Shown here piece by piece: positions 33,833-45,679 of a stretch of DNA of 64,000 nucleotides. This DNA is from Gamarada debralockiae. Taxonomy: Eukaryota; Ascomycota; Leotiomycetes; Helotiales; Hyphodiscaceae. Under the pieces are notes generated by a model that saw nothing but the letters and a program-made list of their open reading frames with translations, did not search any database and had not been told where the DNA came from. The translations under genes were made by a program, and so were the position numbers. Location: positions 1 through 64,000 of the forward strand of contig NXFV01001676.1 in assembly GCA_002803225.1 (NCBI GenBank), read 5' to 3'. How positions within the stretch are numbered: position 1 is the first letter of the stretch; each line of letters opens with the position of its first letter.

Positions 33833-35328
33833 TTATACCCACATGATTTCCCTCAACCTCTTCTTTTCCTCTTCGTCTGCAAATGTGATATCAATTGCGC
33901 TTCTAGCAAGTTCGCAGATCTCCTTCCAATTCAGCCCAAAATGCTCAGCGATAAGAGCGTACTCGTTGGAAAGGGTGCTGCCGAACACACCAACATCATC
34001 GGTCTGTGCCAGTCAGCAAAAGCTCAAACTCTCATTTCCTGCTTCTCTATAAATCCGCAAGTCAGGAACCGGTCATCCACTTACACTCAGCGCAATCGGA
34101 CATCCCGTCTCCCTCCACCACCCAAAATGATGATCACCAAAAGTCCCCGTAATCATCTTCGCATGCACATTACAGCTCAAACAAAGCTCCAATCCCAATT
34201 TCCTCTTCACAATTTCCTCCTTCACATCGTCTGGGACATTGATGACATGTCCAATCCGATCGGGAGCATATTCAAGCAGTTTCCACAGCTCTCGGGGCGT
34301 AGATGATTGAGGCGCTTCTGCAAAATGTATTGTAACCTTCAGACCCTGGGATTTGGCTGCTTGGAATGCCGGCTCGAAAAGGGAAACATCGCCCACTGCT
34401 GGGTCCCCGCAGAGATCGATGCCAACCACGCCTTGGGAGCTGTACTTGACTGCAAGTTCAACGACATAGAGGGCGGTGGAAAGATCGTTGCGTCGGTCGA
34501 TGGAGAGGATTAGGTTTGTTTTCATAGTTTTAGATTTGTTGAATGTTGAGATGCAGGAGAGGATCGCTTGAACATAGATATCTTTTGTGATGTTTGCAGA
34601 TGAGATGGCTCGTGGTGTTGTCCGCAGCTCGAGGTAAACGACGCCGTCTGCTTGGAACTCGGCCAGAACAGAGTTGGTGGTGTGGATGAGGGACGGTAAG
34701 TCGTTACAAAGGGCATAGATGTATTTAGAGAAGAGTGGGAAGAAGCTGGAGATGTATGAGAATGGATCATGTCGCTTGATGAACAAGAACTGGACATAGA
34801 AGCGGATTTTTCAAGCACTTGACCCAAACGTCACTAGCCAACGACATCATGAAAGGAAAATCACACTCACGTCTCCAGATTATAATCAAACTTACCAACA
34901 GGCATCTCAATCAAAGGGTCTTCCAACGACGTCTCTCCACGTTCTTTCTTCTGCAGCCATACTTCATGAAGACATTCACGGCTGATGCTCCCGCTCAAGT
35001 GAGCGTGTAACTAGATTTTCCTGTTCAGCCTCTCTTCAACACACGTAAACGAACGTCAGAAGTACAGTTGGACATTCAGGATGGTGTCTTCAACCTCCCT
35101 TCCCGACATGTAAACGCACGTCCAGAAGTAAACTTGGACATTGCACGACGGTGTCCTCTAACGGTCCTCCTCACATGTATACGCACGTACAGTAGTATAT
35201 CGGACTTCATAGAGATGCCAAGCAATCAACAAATACTCGCTTCCAGCACTTGTTGGCATCTACCAACTGGAAGTCCAAAATCAGAGGTTACTTACCTCTA
35301 TTTTTGGCAGGGCTTTGAAATCCATCAT
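33833..35328 (-). CDS. adenosine deaminase-like protein (ADAL / N6-methyl-AMP deaminase family)
   Basis: Four exons: 35296-35328, 34871-35010, 34085-34745 and 33833-34003, giving 334 residues. Joining exons 1 and 2 gives KALPKIELHAHLSGSISRE, with the zinc-binding HxH at residues 13 and 15. Exon 3 begins FFPLFSKYIYALCND and includes VVYLELRTTPR, GIDLCGDP, VTIHFAEA (catalytic Glu) and RIGHVINVPDD. The 3-4 junction restores IALSTDDVGVFGSTLSNEY, with the metal-binding Asp. This set fits ADAL rather than classical ADA or yeast Aah1. ADAL enzymes deaminate N6-methyl-AMP to IMP. The first intron (285 bases) is long for this window and carries a minisatellite. The start is the first of two adjacent ATGs. 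Confidence 0.9.
35041..35212. repeat. intronic minisatellite, about 66-base unit, roughly 2.6 copies
   Basis: Diverged units begin at about 35041, 35106 and 35173. Each opens ACAYGTAWACG followed by CACGT or AACGT, then AGTA..., GGAC, and (units 1 and 2) GGTGTC and CCTC. All lie inside intron 1 of the deaminase-like gene. Confidence 0.75.
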
Positions 35329-36737
35329 CAATTTCTATGACTTGTTGTTCGTTTTGGCCTTGTTTTTCATCCCTCAAAGCCGGCGTCCCGTTGTTATGAA
35401 TATTGAAATTTGGGTGGGACTATTGAAGCCAGGGGTATCCACCTCGTAAAGCTTGTTCACTGACAATGCTCTGGAAAGTCCCTCTCCAGTGGCTGAATCA
35501 CGTCGTAATGCCTCTAGCTTCAGTTGACCTTCGAAAGCAGGTTCCTGCGAATCAAGGTTGAGTTCTAGGCCGGCGAAGGAGAAAGGCGGCGTAAAATGGC
35601 GGGTTGAGGTTACTTTTATGACATGTCTCGGTGGCCGTGGCGCAAGGTGTCCGGGTTCAAATGCCAGCAATAACAAGCTGCGCTTAAGGCTCCATAAATC
35701 TAGAAATGCTACGCTGGAAACAGCTCGGCTCTTTGTGATTCGGAGCCATCTCGATTCCAAACTGGCGTATCGGCGGCAGATGAGAAATTGGGTCTTGATC
35801 GGGTTAGAGACTAAGAGAAAAGAGATTCAGCCGTCGATCTCGATACCTGACTTTGTACCTTAATTTTCTGAAGTTGAGGCCCAGCCACCTTTCAGCTATT
35901 CCAAATCCCTCTAGCCAACAGTTGCATCCAAAGGAGAGCCATGTCCCACCCACGATCATGCTTGGGAATAGACAGACCTGCAATTTGTACCTGCTGATCA
36001 TGAATGCAATTCGTAAATTAAGAGTCCCCACCAAGGCTGCATGAGATAAAAGAAACGAAAACTCCCCGTGATTTTCCCTGCGTTGTACCCCCTTCCTAGG
36101 GCGGCCTTTGCGCCGGACAGGCAATAAACCCACAAGCTCCGACGACAATTCGGTTGTACCAGGCAATAGTTGGATGGATGGCTTCGGACGGATGTCCGAT
36201 CTCGAGATTTGTGAGATCTGTCAGGAATGTGATGATAATTGTTTATTCTCTGGGCAATGCTATATGCACATACTTATATTTCATTATCAATTGTATCAAA
36301 AAGCGGCCAACTCTGTTCTTTGGGAATCTGACTGATATGGTAAGCGGGAGCCGTGGTCTAATTACTGTCTGTATGAGTGTCTTCGGCTAATCGTCGTTCC
36401 CCCAATTCTAGCCAAGCTGCTGCTCCCGTCTTTGGAAAAGAATCTCCACAACAACCCTTCCTTCCCCGAATCTTCAGACCGCGCCACCGCTGCTCAATTG
36501 AGCATCCAACCATTGTTTCCATCAGGCATTTTGCTACATCGCGCGACCTCTTGTCGACAGCGCTCACTTGATACTCCTCATCGACTGTGCGAACAGCCTC
36601 GGGGAGCTATCATCCGTTTGGGCGCAACCCCCTAGCCTCATCTCCATCTCCCTCTCCATCTCGAACGTCCAACGTCGAACCTTCAACGTCGACCCTTCCC
36701 TTAATTATCAATTGATAATTCCATCGTCAAACTCACA
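35329..36737. other. intergenic upstream of both the deaminase-like and G beta genes
   Basis: Divergent 1.4-kb interval. The short frames at 35374-35760, 35558-35863 and 36108-36390 have no recognisable features. A tRNA box-B-like GGGTTCAAATGCC is at 35653-35665, but no cloverleaf can be drawn. The 250 bases before 36738 are strongly CT-rich and repetitive (CATCTCC, TCGAACG/TCAACGTCG), typical of a fungal transcription start zone. Confidence 0.45.
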
Positions 36738-38066
36738 ATGTCGAACGATGTATCCCCAGAGGCGATGCAGACGCGCATCCAGCAAGCTCGTCGCGAAGCT
36801 GAGAACTTGAAGGATAGGATAAAGCGCAAGAAGGATGATCTTGCTGATGGCACGCGTAAGTACAGAACAGCACCCGTCTCCAACTTCAATGTTACAGGCA
36901 TCACTCAGCTTCAATCGCGATATTATGTTGACAACCATGCAGTCGCCAGCATTGCGAAGTCTCAACAAGACGCCCTCCCAAGGAACCAAATGATGAAGAC
37001 CAAGAGGACGTTGAAAGGACATCTCGCCAAGATCTATGCTATGCACTGGTCTACCGACAGAAGACACCTGGTATCGGCCTCACAAGATGGAAAGTTGATT
37101 ATCTGGGACGCATACACAACCAACAAAGTTCACGCAATTCCTCTCCGATCTTCATGGGTCATGACCTGTGCTTACGCCCCCAGCGGGAACTACGTCGCCT
37201 GCGGTGGTCTCGATAACATCTGCTCCATTTACAACCTTAATTCCAACCGCGATGGTCCCACACGCGTCGCTCGAGAACTCTCTGGTCATTCCGGATACCT
37301 TTCTTGCTGCCGCTTCATCAACGACCGGAGCATCCTCACCTCTTCTGGCGACATGACCTGTATGAAGTGGGATGTAGAGACTGGCTCAAAGGTCACTGAG
37401 TTTGCAGATCATCTCGGAGACGTCATGAGCATCAGCATCAACCCCACCAATCAAAATACCTTTGTTTCAGGTGCTTGTGATGCGTTCGCCAAGCTGTGGG
37501 ATATCCGTGCTGGCAAGGCTGTTCAGACTTTCGCTGGCCACGAATCCGATATCAACGCGATTCAATTCTTCCCTGACGGCCACTCATTTGTCACTGGATC
37601 CGATGATGCTACCTGCAGACTGTTCGATATCCGAGCTGACCGAGAACTCAACCAATACGGAGTACGTTGACACCAATATTTTGATCCAACTAGGTGCTAA
37701 CTATCTTTCTAGAATGACTCTATCCTGTGTGGTATCACTTCCGTTGCTACTTCAGTGTCGGGCAGACTCCTCTTTGCTGGCTACGATGACTTTGAATGCA
37801 AGGTAAGACTCCAGCTTCCTCCATCAGGTTCTGCGAAGGTGAGAAAGCATGGTTAACTTCAAACCAGGTATGGGATATCACTCGTGGCGAGAAGGTTGGA
37901 TCACTTGTTGGTCATGATAACCGTGTCAGTTGCTTGGGTGTTAGCAATGATGGCATGAGCTTGTGCACTGGATCATGGGATTCTTTGGTAAGTTTAGAGC
38001 ACTCTGCGCTGATGAGATCTCCTAGCTAACCAATCTCTTTTCCAGCTCAAAATCTGGGCCATGTGA
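36738..38066 (+). CDS. heterotrimeric G-protein beta subunit
   Basis: Five exons: 36738-36855, 36943-37661, 37713-37802, 37868-37987 and 38046-38066, giving 355 residues, close to the usual 359. The N-terminal coiled coil that binds G gamma ([20 protein letters not shown]) is followed by seven WD repeats: [115 protein letters not shown], and [13 protein letters not shown]. The very small last exon encodes LKIWAM and stop. With G alpha and G gamma it signals in growth, mating, sporulation and pathogenicity. A phosducin-like gene lies 1.9 kb downstream on the same strand. Confidence 0.97.
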
Positions 38067-39951
38067 AGCTCTTCTAATATAACATGACGACTGCGGACGG
38101 TATCCTTTCTTCTCGAGTTGTGCAGAGCAACAGTCAAACCCAATCGAAAGCGAACCTACCGAATCTTTCTACTCCTAATCACAAACCTGATACGCCTTCC
38201 ATAATCTCTGCACCTCGGCGTAGACTGGACGAAGTTACGAAAGCCTCTCCATGTTTAGCGAAGCAGTTCTCACTGGACCTATGCGTTGATCTGACCTGAT
38301 CGAGAGGACCCCCGACAGCTGGCTGCGCATTTGATTCTGCACAATAATTCTTCTTTCTGATATCCTTGTTCGTATGGGTGGTTCCTTGGCATTGCTCTTC
38401 GCTGTGCATCATTTAGCCCCGGCTCTCCTTTGCGATGATATTGCCGAGACAAACCTGGTTCCAGCCCGATCCCCCCTGAAACACAATACCTTTTCCTTTT
38501 CCTTTTTTTCCAGCCATGTTTTTCGGTCTCTTTTTGCACTATCAAAAGCTCGAGCTGTCTTGCGGTGGGTTGGTTGGTCAGCTGCGTATTACGATCAGAA
38601 GGTTTCTCAAAATGTTTGTGTTAGTTTCGATAAGATTCGAAAGAGGCCTGCACGGTACCTTGGGTATGTGTAGATATGTCAAGTTAACGGGGGCGATGCA
38701 GCGGAGGAAGAGGACTCTTTTTGCTCAAGCTTTGTTGCTGCATCGGGCCTTTCGACTTGAATCTGGCGTCGGTGATCAACAATGCTTGTACTATAGTCTA
38801 AATACTGCATCTCGATAAGATCCTGTGTTTTGAAGTGCTGTGATCTCTTTCTGATTCGTGAAGATATAGGGAAAGGAGGTCTGCAGGAACGCTGTGACAA
38901 AGGGGACGGTGTGACGTTCCAATATTGATGTACGATTCATTATTGGACTTGGTATGGGGTATAGAGCTCTCGTGATATGCACCTGATGTGATGCTAGGAG
39001 AGCCAACCTTACAAGTTGCAAGTCGTCAATCTAGGTCACACCCCACAAGCCGCCAAATGGAAACATGCATCATCGTTGTTCCCTTTCGGAATACCCCTCT
39101 GCCGTGTAATACATTGATGAAGTCATTTAACGTTCGGGTTGCACGACATAATGAAGATACTCAGAATTAACTTGTGAAGGCATTATCGAGAAAAGCCTCG
39201 GCCTCGAAGTACCCGTACCCGGATGTCGAATGACGCGGGTCCTCCCTTTGGGGCTACTAAATTGGAGACTGTTTCACCTGCAGCGCTAGAACAATGTCAG
39301 GTACGGAAACATTTGGTGCCTCAATCAACCTCGAGTCTGGCGAATTGGATAATCTTGCACGACATCGACGCGTTGAAACTGAGCATGAACAAATCAAAAT
39401 ATATTTAGAAAGTACAGGGTACACCGTTCTCAATTGGGTTAATTCCGTTTGCTGTAGATCTCGGCACGAGGCAAAGTAAATTAGGACTCGATCATCAACT
39501 CGAGCCGCACGCCAAGGTTTTCTGCGCTCCTGAGACAGTCCATTCTCTCTTCCCCTGAATATCATTCTCTCCCTCCCACGGCATCTCGTAGCCATCACAC
39601 TCAATACCGGCAGTTACCCCATCTCAGGACGTATCCTGCCACCAGGTGTCACCAACACCACGGCAGTCATCGAAACCTTCATCCACAAATAGCCTATAAA
39701 ACTGACGACCAACGGGGGGCAAACCCTGCGCCTCTTCGCAAAGGCGTAAGCAAAGCCCTTTTAAGGGCTCCTGAAACACGTCCTTACATCACCAACTCAT
39801 TTTTCCGCATCACCGGCTCCCCACTCCATGCGCCCAACTTAGCATTCTCAAACCTCCTATTCAGCCTAACAGCATAATTCTTCTTCCAGAACATCACCCC
39901 ACGTCGCAAGCCCCCATACTTACTTAAGACCTCGTGGCTCCCCTGTTGACA
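38067..39951. other. intergenic between G beta and phosducin-like genes
   Basis: No supported gene in about 1.9 kb. The frame 39294-39479 (61 residues) and frames at 38374-38673 lack features. A perfect hairpin, AGCCCTT-TT-AAGGGCT, is at 39754-39769, about 180 bases before the phosducin-like start. Confidence 0.45.
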
Positions 39952-40865
39952 ATGGCTGCGAAATCTGCTGCTCAGGAAGAATTCGACTCGATTGTTGCGA
40001 AAGCGTCTGCTGGAAACGAATTGGAACACCATCCGGACGATATCGAGGATTATAAGCACGACAGGGCATACAGTGAACCTGACGAAGAAGAGGAATACAT
40101 TCAGAGAAAGATCGACGAGAATATGCGGATGCCGACGTTAGATCGCGTTGGGCGAAGGAGTTTGCGGTTGCCGCCTAAGGATTTCGATAGTGGGCGGACG
40201 ACGGGTGTGAAGGGGGTCATTGCTGATGCGAGGAGTTACGAGGAGGCTAGGAAGAGTGACAGTTGGAGACAAAAGCTCTCGCGGGGGAACAGTGGGAGTA
40301 GAGCGGATAAGAGGGCCAGTAGTGCGACGTTCTTGAAGGATGATGGGGAGGGGAGTGCTAGTGAGGATGAGGAGTTTTTAGAGAGATGGAGACAGCAGCG
40401 ACGGATGGAGATGCAGAGGGAGGGGAGCGATATTCGGAATCGAAGAACGAGCCCAAGTGTCAGGAGATTTGGACGGTTTGATGAGGTTGATGCCCTGGGG
40501 TACTTGGATGCCATTGAGAAGGTTGGGAGGGATACAATTGTTGTTGTGTTTGTCTATGATCATGAGGTACGCTTCCCCTGTCCGTCTTCTCCCTCCAGCT
40601 GCTTACTCCTTTTCAGTGTGCTGTCTCTCAAGTCATATCCGACGCCATAACACCTCTCGTGGCGACTCATCCCTCTATCCACTTCGTCCGAGTCCACTAC
40701 GAAGACATCGAGTTCGACAATGCAGGCGTCCCGGCCATACTCGCATACAAAAACCAAGGCGACCTCTTCGCAAACCTCACCTACATCATCGACCAGATCC
40801 CCGATGACAGTTTATTTGATACCCGAGCATTGGAGACTATCTTGAGAAAACACCAAGTACTATAA
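39952..40865 (+). CDS. phosducin-like protein (PhLP/BDM-1 type)
   Basis: Two exons, 39952-40566 and 40617-40865, give 287 residues. The acidic N-terminal helical region (EHHPDDIEDYKHDRAYSEPD, IQRKIDENMRMPTLDRVG) precedes a Ser/Arg/Lys linker, then the phosducin signature ASEDEEFLERWRQQRRMEMQ. A thioredoxin-like domain follows (about residues 165-285) with FGRFDEVDALGYLDAIEKV, VFVYDHECAVSQVISDAI, HFVRVHYEDIEFDN and VPAILAYKNQGDLFANLTYI. Fungal relatives (Cryphonectria BDM-1, Aspergillus PhnA) stabilise G beta-gamma through the CCT chaperonin. The neighbouring upstream gene is G beta. Confidence 0.93.
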
Positions 40866-41755
40866 GCATTTACAACGGCGTTTGTTGGGAGCTGGAGAGC
40901 GAGGGTTTGGTGAATGGATGGGCAGGCTTTTACAGCAAGATTCAAATTCAAGAATAGACCTTTGGGCTATACTAGGAGACGATTTTGGGTATATCGATCA
41001 GTTATGATGTTACGTTTTGGATGGGATCTCATGGGATGGTCATTTTATGTAAACATTAGAGATGGGTGCACACGCTTCAGCGGGCGTTTGAGTGCTGGCT
41101 GGGTTTATGATGGGATTGGTCATTAGGCTTTCATATGTGTCATCAAATGAATATGATTCTACTTCCTCTTTGGGACCTGTCACAAGTTAACATCGATAAG
41201 GCCTTGACCCGCCAAGCACGGTCCGTATAGTAGGACGGAAGAGGAAGGACCCCACGTGTTGATGAGGGGCTCCAGGCAAGCACTCAGGGAAGGAGCAAGC
41301 TCTAGCTGATCACCAGTACAAAGACCCAACTGAAATAGAGAACATCAAGTAAACATTTCCTGGCAGTAAAACTGTTAAGGTCATGTGAAGGCACAAAATA
41401 CGAAGTACTGGATTCTGAGATCCAAATATCGGCCCCATGCGAGCGAATGCCGTGCGCATCAGTGCATGTGACTGGCGAATAGGCTTACACCTCATGCAGC
41501 CTCAAAAGGGCAGTTTGGTTAGGTAGAAGAGGGCAACGTAACCAACGAAGCAACTCAGAAAGGCCAACGGCCTGCTGCCAGCACAAAGGAGCACTGTTGT
41601 CTCCAACGGACTGGGGCGCATCAAATCCAACTCGGCGACTTGGTACCCGGAGAAACCTACTTCCGCGATTAACCCAATCTCACCTCTCCTGCTTAAGCCG
41701 ACTCCAGCCAGAGTTGCTACACAGATGAGATAATCCTCTGCATGACCTTGTCAAG
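40866..41755. other. intergenic, no gene recognised
   Basis: About 890 bases holding the 3' flank of the phosducin-like gene and the promoter of the next regulator. No supported frame, RNA gene or repeat. Confidence 0.45.
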
Positions 41756-44700
41756 ATGTCGACAACGACGTCGCAATATCCCCTCCAACCAGACTCTTCC
41801 AATGGATCCAAAGACTCGCCATCCGTCGCACAAACTCAAACTCCAGCGCCTAGCTCGCACAAACGCGTGTATCAAGCCTGTATTCCCTGCAGACGGAGGA
41901 AGGTCAAATGTGATCTAGGAAGCGTTGACAACCCAGGCGATCCACCATGTGTGCGCTGTCGAAGAGAAAGCAAAGAATGTTTCTTCTCTGCCACGCGCCG
42001 GAAGCGCAAGACGGAGGATGGGAAGGAGGAGAGTCTTGATGGGTATGATTTTGGAGACGACTATATTGTGAGGAATGGCAGGAAGATGGTACATGGGTCT
42101 CCGTCGGCGAGTATTAGACGGGGCAGTATGGGTGCACCGACTTCTGCAAGATCGGATGTGAGATATGCGGATGCGCCTGTGCTGCCGGGACCGCCTTTGA
42201 CGCCTGGGGGAAGCATTGGACGGACGCAGCCTTTGAGGAGACCCGGGCAGAATCCGGATAATCCTCAGCGGTATGAAGGGCATTCGGATGAAGCGAACAC
42301 GCAGCTGGAGAATTTGGAGGCGCAGGAGGTTATGCGGAGGGAGGTGTACGGACCTCATGATGCGCTGGACCTCTTGTACAAGGCTGCGACGGACAGGTAA
42401 GGTCTTTGGACATCTTATAAGTGAGAAGCGCTGACACGTTCAAACAGTCCAGGACACAAGAGAGCTGCTAGAGAGAGTCATGGTAGTAGCCAGATGTCGC
42501 CAATGCTTGGGAACAATGTGTCGCGAGACCAGCCGCTGCAGTCGCCCATACGAAGCAGCAATCAGCCCTTCCAGCAGAACCATATGCGTCCTCCAGAGAT
42601 ACCACGGGATGCTGCAATTGATCCAGCCCTGTCTGGAGAGGGAATGGAGAAGCCAGACAGAATGCAAGACCAAGGATACAAAGATGCTGTCAAAGCTTGG
42701 TCAAGGTTCAGATTTGTTCGGGCTGGATGGTTCACGCCACAGGAAGCGATCGATTATATCGAGTAGTATGTTAGACTCCTGGGTCTGTATGAACTAAACT
42801 AATTGATTTAATAGCTACTACGAATATCTCTCCCCTCTGACTCCCATCTCACCTCCGACGTTTCGATATCCGGGAACTCATCCGACGCTTCTTACTGAAG
42901 AACCCATCCTTACTGTCACGCTTCTCACGATAGCAACGCGCTATAGAAGAATGCCAGGTCCAGGAGGTCATTGTAGATCCCACGCAATCCATGAGCAACT
43001 ATGGACTTATCTTCGTGGAATGATCGAAAGATGTCTATGGGGTCAGGAGGCGTTTGGCGGTGGCTTCTGTGGATCTGGAGCTGATACCGAAGCACAAACA
43101 TCGAGCACCGCTCCTTGGAGAGGCCTAAGAAAAGGCAGCTTACGAACTCTTGGTACTATCGAAAGTCTCATGATCCTGACAGAGTGGCATCCTCGAGCTC
43201 TCCACTTTCCGCCCGCCGAAGCAACGGATGAGCTAATGCTTCCTTCGTACGATATATCAGATACCTACAGCACAGATAACGAGAATGATCACCAACTCCC
43301 CGGAGGTGTTGGCGGTAAGAGGATTGAGAGTTGGCTGGAGCCGGCTTGGCGAAGTGACCGTATGTGTTGGATGCTCTTGAGCACGGCAATGGGTCTTTCG
43401 TATGAGCTTGGCGTTTTTGACAATATCGACGAATTACTGGCTGCTGGTGGGGAGATGACGAGACCGGAATATGAAGACGAACCATATCGGTTGAGAGCAG
43501 CGAGGATCAAGCGTCTACTTCTGATTTACGTCACGCAACTGGCAGGCCGTCTCGGATGGACGAATATGGTTCCAGAGAATTTGAGAATCACGGATTCTGT
43601 ATTCGCGCCACGAAAGAGAAGATCTTCCCTCGATGGCAAGACACCAGAAACGAATACCACCGTCTCGAATACCTTCAACTACATTCCCGATTTGGAGCTC
43701 GATGACCAGATCATCCACTGCTGGGCTGGGATCAGCAACGCTATGCGTATCGGCAACGACAAACTCTTCAAGTCGCGACAATACACTACGAAAATCATCC
43801 AAGACGGGACTTACATCGAACTCCTCAAAGACTTCCAGCCAATGCTTAAGGCATGGAGCACAGAATTCAAACGCTTCCGTCTACCCCAATATATCCGCCA
43901 TATCCTCTCAATCGAGTACGAATATGTCCGGATCTACGTCAATTCGCTGTCGCTGCAAGCTGTGGTAGAACGCTGCACGAACAATGCAACTAATCACGCC
44001 AACCCCACTGGCAATCAAGGCAACGGACCCACAGCGGGCCCCGCGCCTCTTTCCCCGGAAACACAGAACTATTATCGGAAATTGCCGCTTTTTGGACTGG
44101 GTGGCTTCAATGCTGCGGATCAGGAGTATGTCAGGCAAGTTGTGGATGGAAGTCGGAATCTGCTTAAGACTGTTGTCGATGGATTGCTACCGGGGGATTA
44201 TCTCAAACATGCTCCCGTGCGAACCTACTTCCGCATTATCAGCGGAGCTATGTTCCTCCTCAAGACGTTTGCGCTAGGAGCTTCTAAGAGCGATGTAGAG
44301 TTGAGTATTGGGCTGATGGATTCTGCCGTGAGCGCACTCCGCAACTGCGTGGTTGATGATGTCCACCTTGGAATTCGGTTTGCGGATCTTCTGGAAACCC
44401 TTACATCTCGCCTTCGAAGTCGTTTCATCAGTGCACCAACGGGGCCACCTCCAACTGGCGAGAACCCAAGTCGAGCTCGCAGCCCAGCCATGCACCAAGA
44501 GCCCGACTCCAAGCGACAAAAGGTCGATCACAACCGCGACATCCGAGACTGGCAAGCCAGCACACCCAACTTCGGCATGTCCAACGGTCCCGGTAAGCCT
44601 TACCCTCCTTCCCCGTTGTCCGCTTCCCTCCTCCTCAATCTCCTAGCTAACAAATCCGCAGACAACGTCTCAGCAACGCCCTTCGATCTCAACAACCAAA

Positions 44701-44960
44701 GTGCCTTCTACAACGCTGGGACACCGTACAGCCAAGCACCAGGCTCGACCTACGGCGCCGACCTCAACGACAGCATGTTTGGAGGCAGTGAATGGAATGG
44801 CGGGAATGAAATGTGGTATCTTCCTCCTGGCGCGGCGTTCTTCCAGAATGTCAGTGATCAGACCATCACCCAGACGGCGGAGGGTGTTAATGTTGGTGGC
44901 ATGGATTTGCTGGATTATATGACGCTGGATCCGTTCCCGATGGATGGAAGTGGGTTTTAG
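41756..44960 (+). CDS. large Zn2Cys6 transcription factor (ARO80/War1-like annotation group)
   Basis: Exons 41756-42396, 42448-42765, 42815-44592 and 44662-44960 give 1011 residues. The last intron (69 bases) is in frame and could be retained. The zinc cluster is C42, C45, C52, C65, C68, C75 in [16 protein letters not shown] and [15 protein letters not shown], followed by the basic RRKRK. A Gly/Pro/Arg linker leads to [20 protein letters not shown], then a fungal-specific regulatory domain with [15 protein letters not shown] and [20 protein letters not shown]. The C-terminus is Gly/Asn/Pro-rich, activation-domain-like. Similar proteins are annotated as Aro80-like or War1-like in my memory; the specific target pathway is not established here. 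Confidence 0.9.
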
Positions 44961-45679
44961 TATTTTGGTGGCTTGAGGGGCTGGGTTGTACTTGGAGTGA
45001 GGAGGAGAGTGTTGAGGGATTTTGGCACATGAAGGAGTTGAGTGGGTGGGTTTAGGGAGTATATAGGTGGGATATCGGTGATTTGGTCGGCGTTGATGAT
45101 TAGCGATGGATCGTAATAGAGAAATTTGGCGCCCAAAAGAACAACAATTGTTGAGTATCTCTTGTCTATTTCAATGTTCCTTGTGATATGTAATGCAGGA
45201 TTCGTGAGTACCCCCATCCCTTCCTTATTTCAAATGTTTCGCCTTCAAAGGCAACGCACAAGTCAACTATGCCGGATCTTGAATCTTCATAAGGAATATT
45301 GGAACCTCGAGAAATTTCAAAACGGCGATAGCCAAGCAAGTATCATAGCGCCTGCATACACAGAACTTGAAATCTCAAATCTCAAATGCGTGTCTCAATC
45401 GTTCAATGCTCTGAGCGATTACCAAATGCAAAACTTCAAGTCAAGATCTTCATTCTTAGCTGAAGTACACTAGCCAGATAAATTCAGAAAGATCCTAGCA
45501 TGAAAATGATCGCGACTCATTGCTTCAAAAGCGTTACTGACACACCAACTGGGTATCGAGGCGCGGACAAAAGCAAGACACCCATGCATAGACAAGAACG
45601 TGACCGAAGATAGGGATAACAACCAAAACTTGAATATCCTTTCTTATGTAGCCAATTTGCTCTTTCATATGTGTTATTC
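44961..45679. other. intergenic between convergent genes
   Basis: About 720 bases. The frame at 45126-45473 has no ATG at its start and no recognisable domain, and I do not call it. Confidence 0.45.

Noticed and set aside
35653..35665. tRNA B-box-like GGGTTCAAATGCC
   Set aside because: No acceptor stem or anticodon arm can be drawn around it, so it is not called as a tRNA.
38374..38673. 99-residue plus-strand frame downstream of G beta
   Set aside because: Most likely the 3' untranslated region of the G beta transcript.
45126..45473. 115-residue plus-strand frame
   Set aside because: No ATG at its beginning, no domain, lies in the intergenic space between convergent genes.
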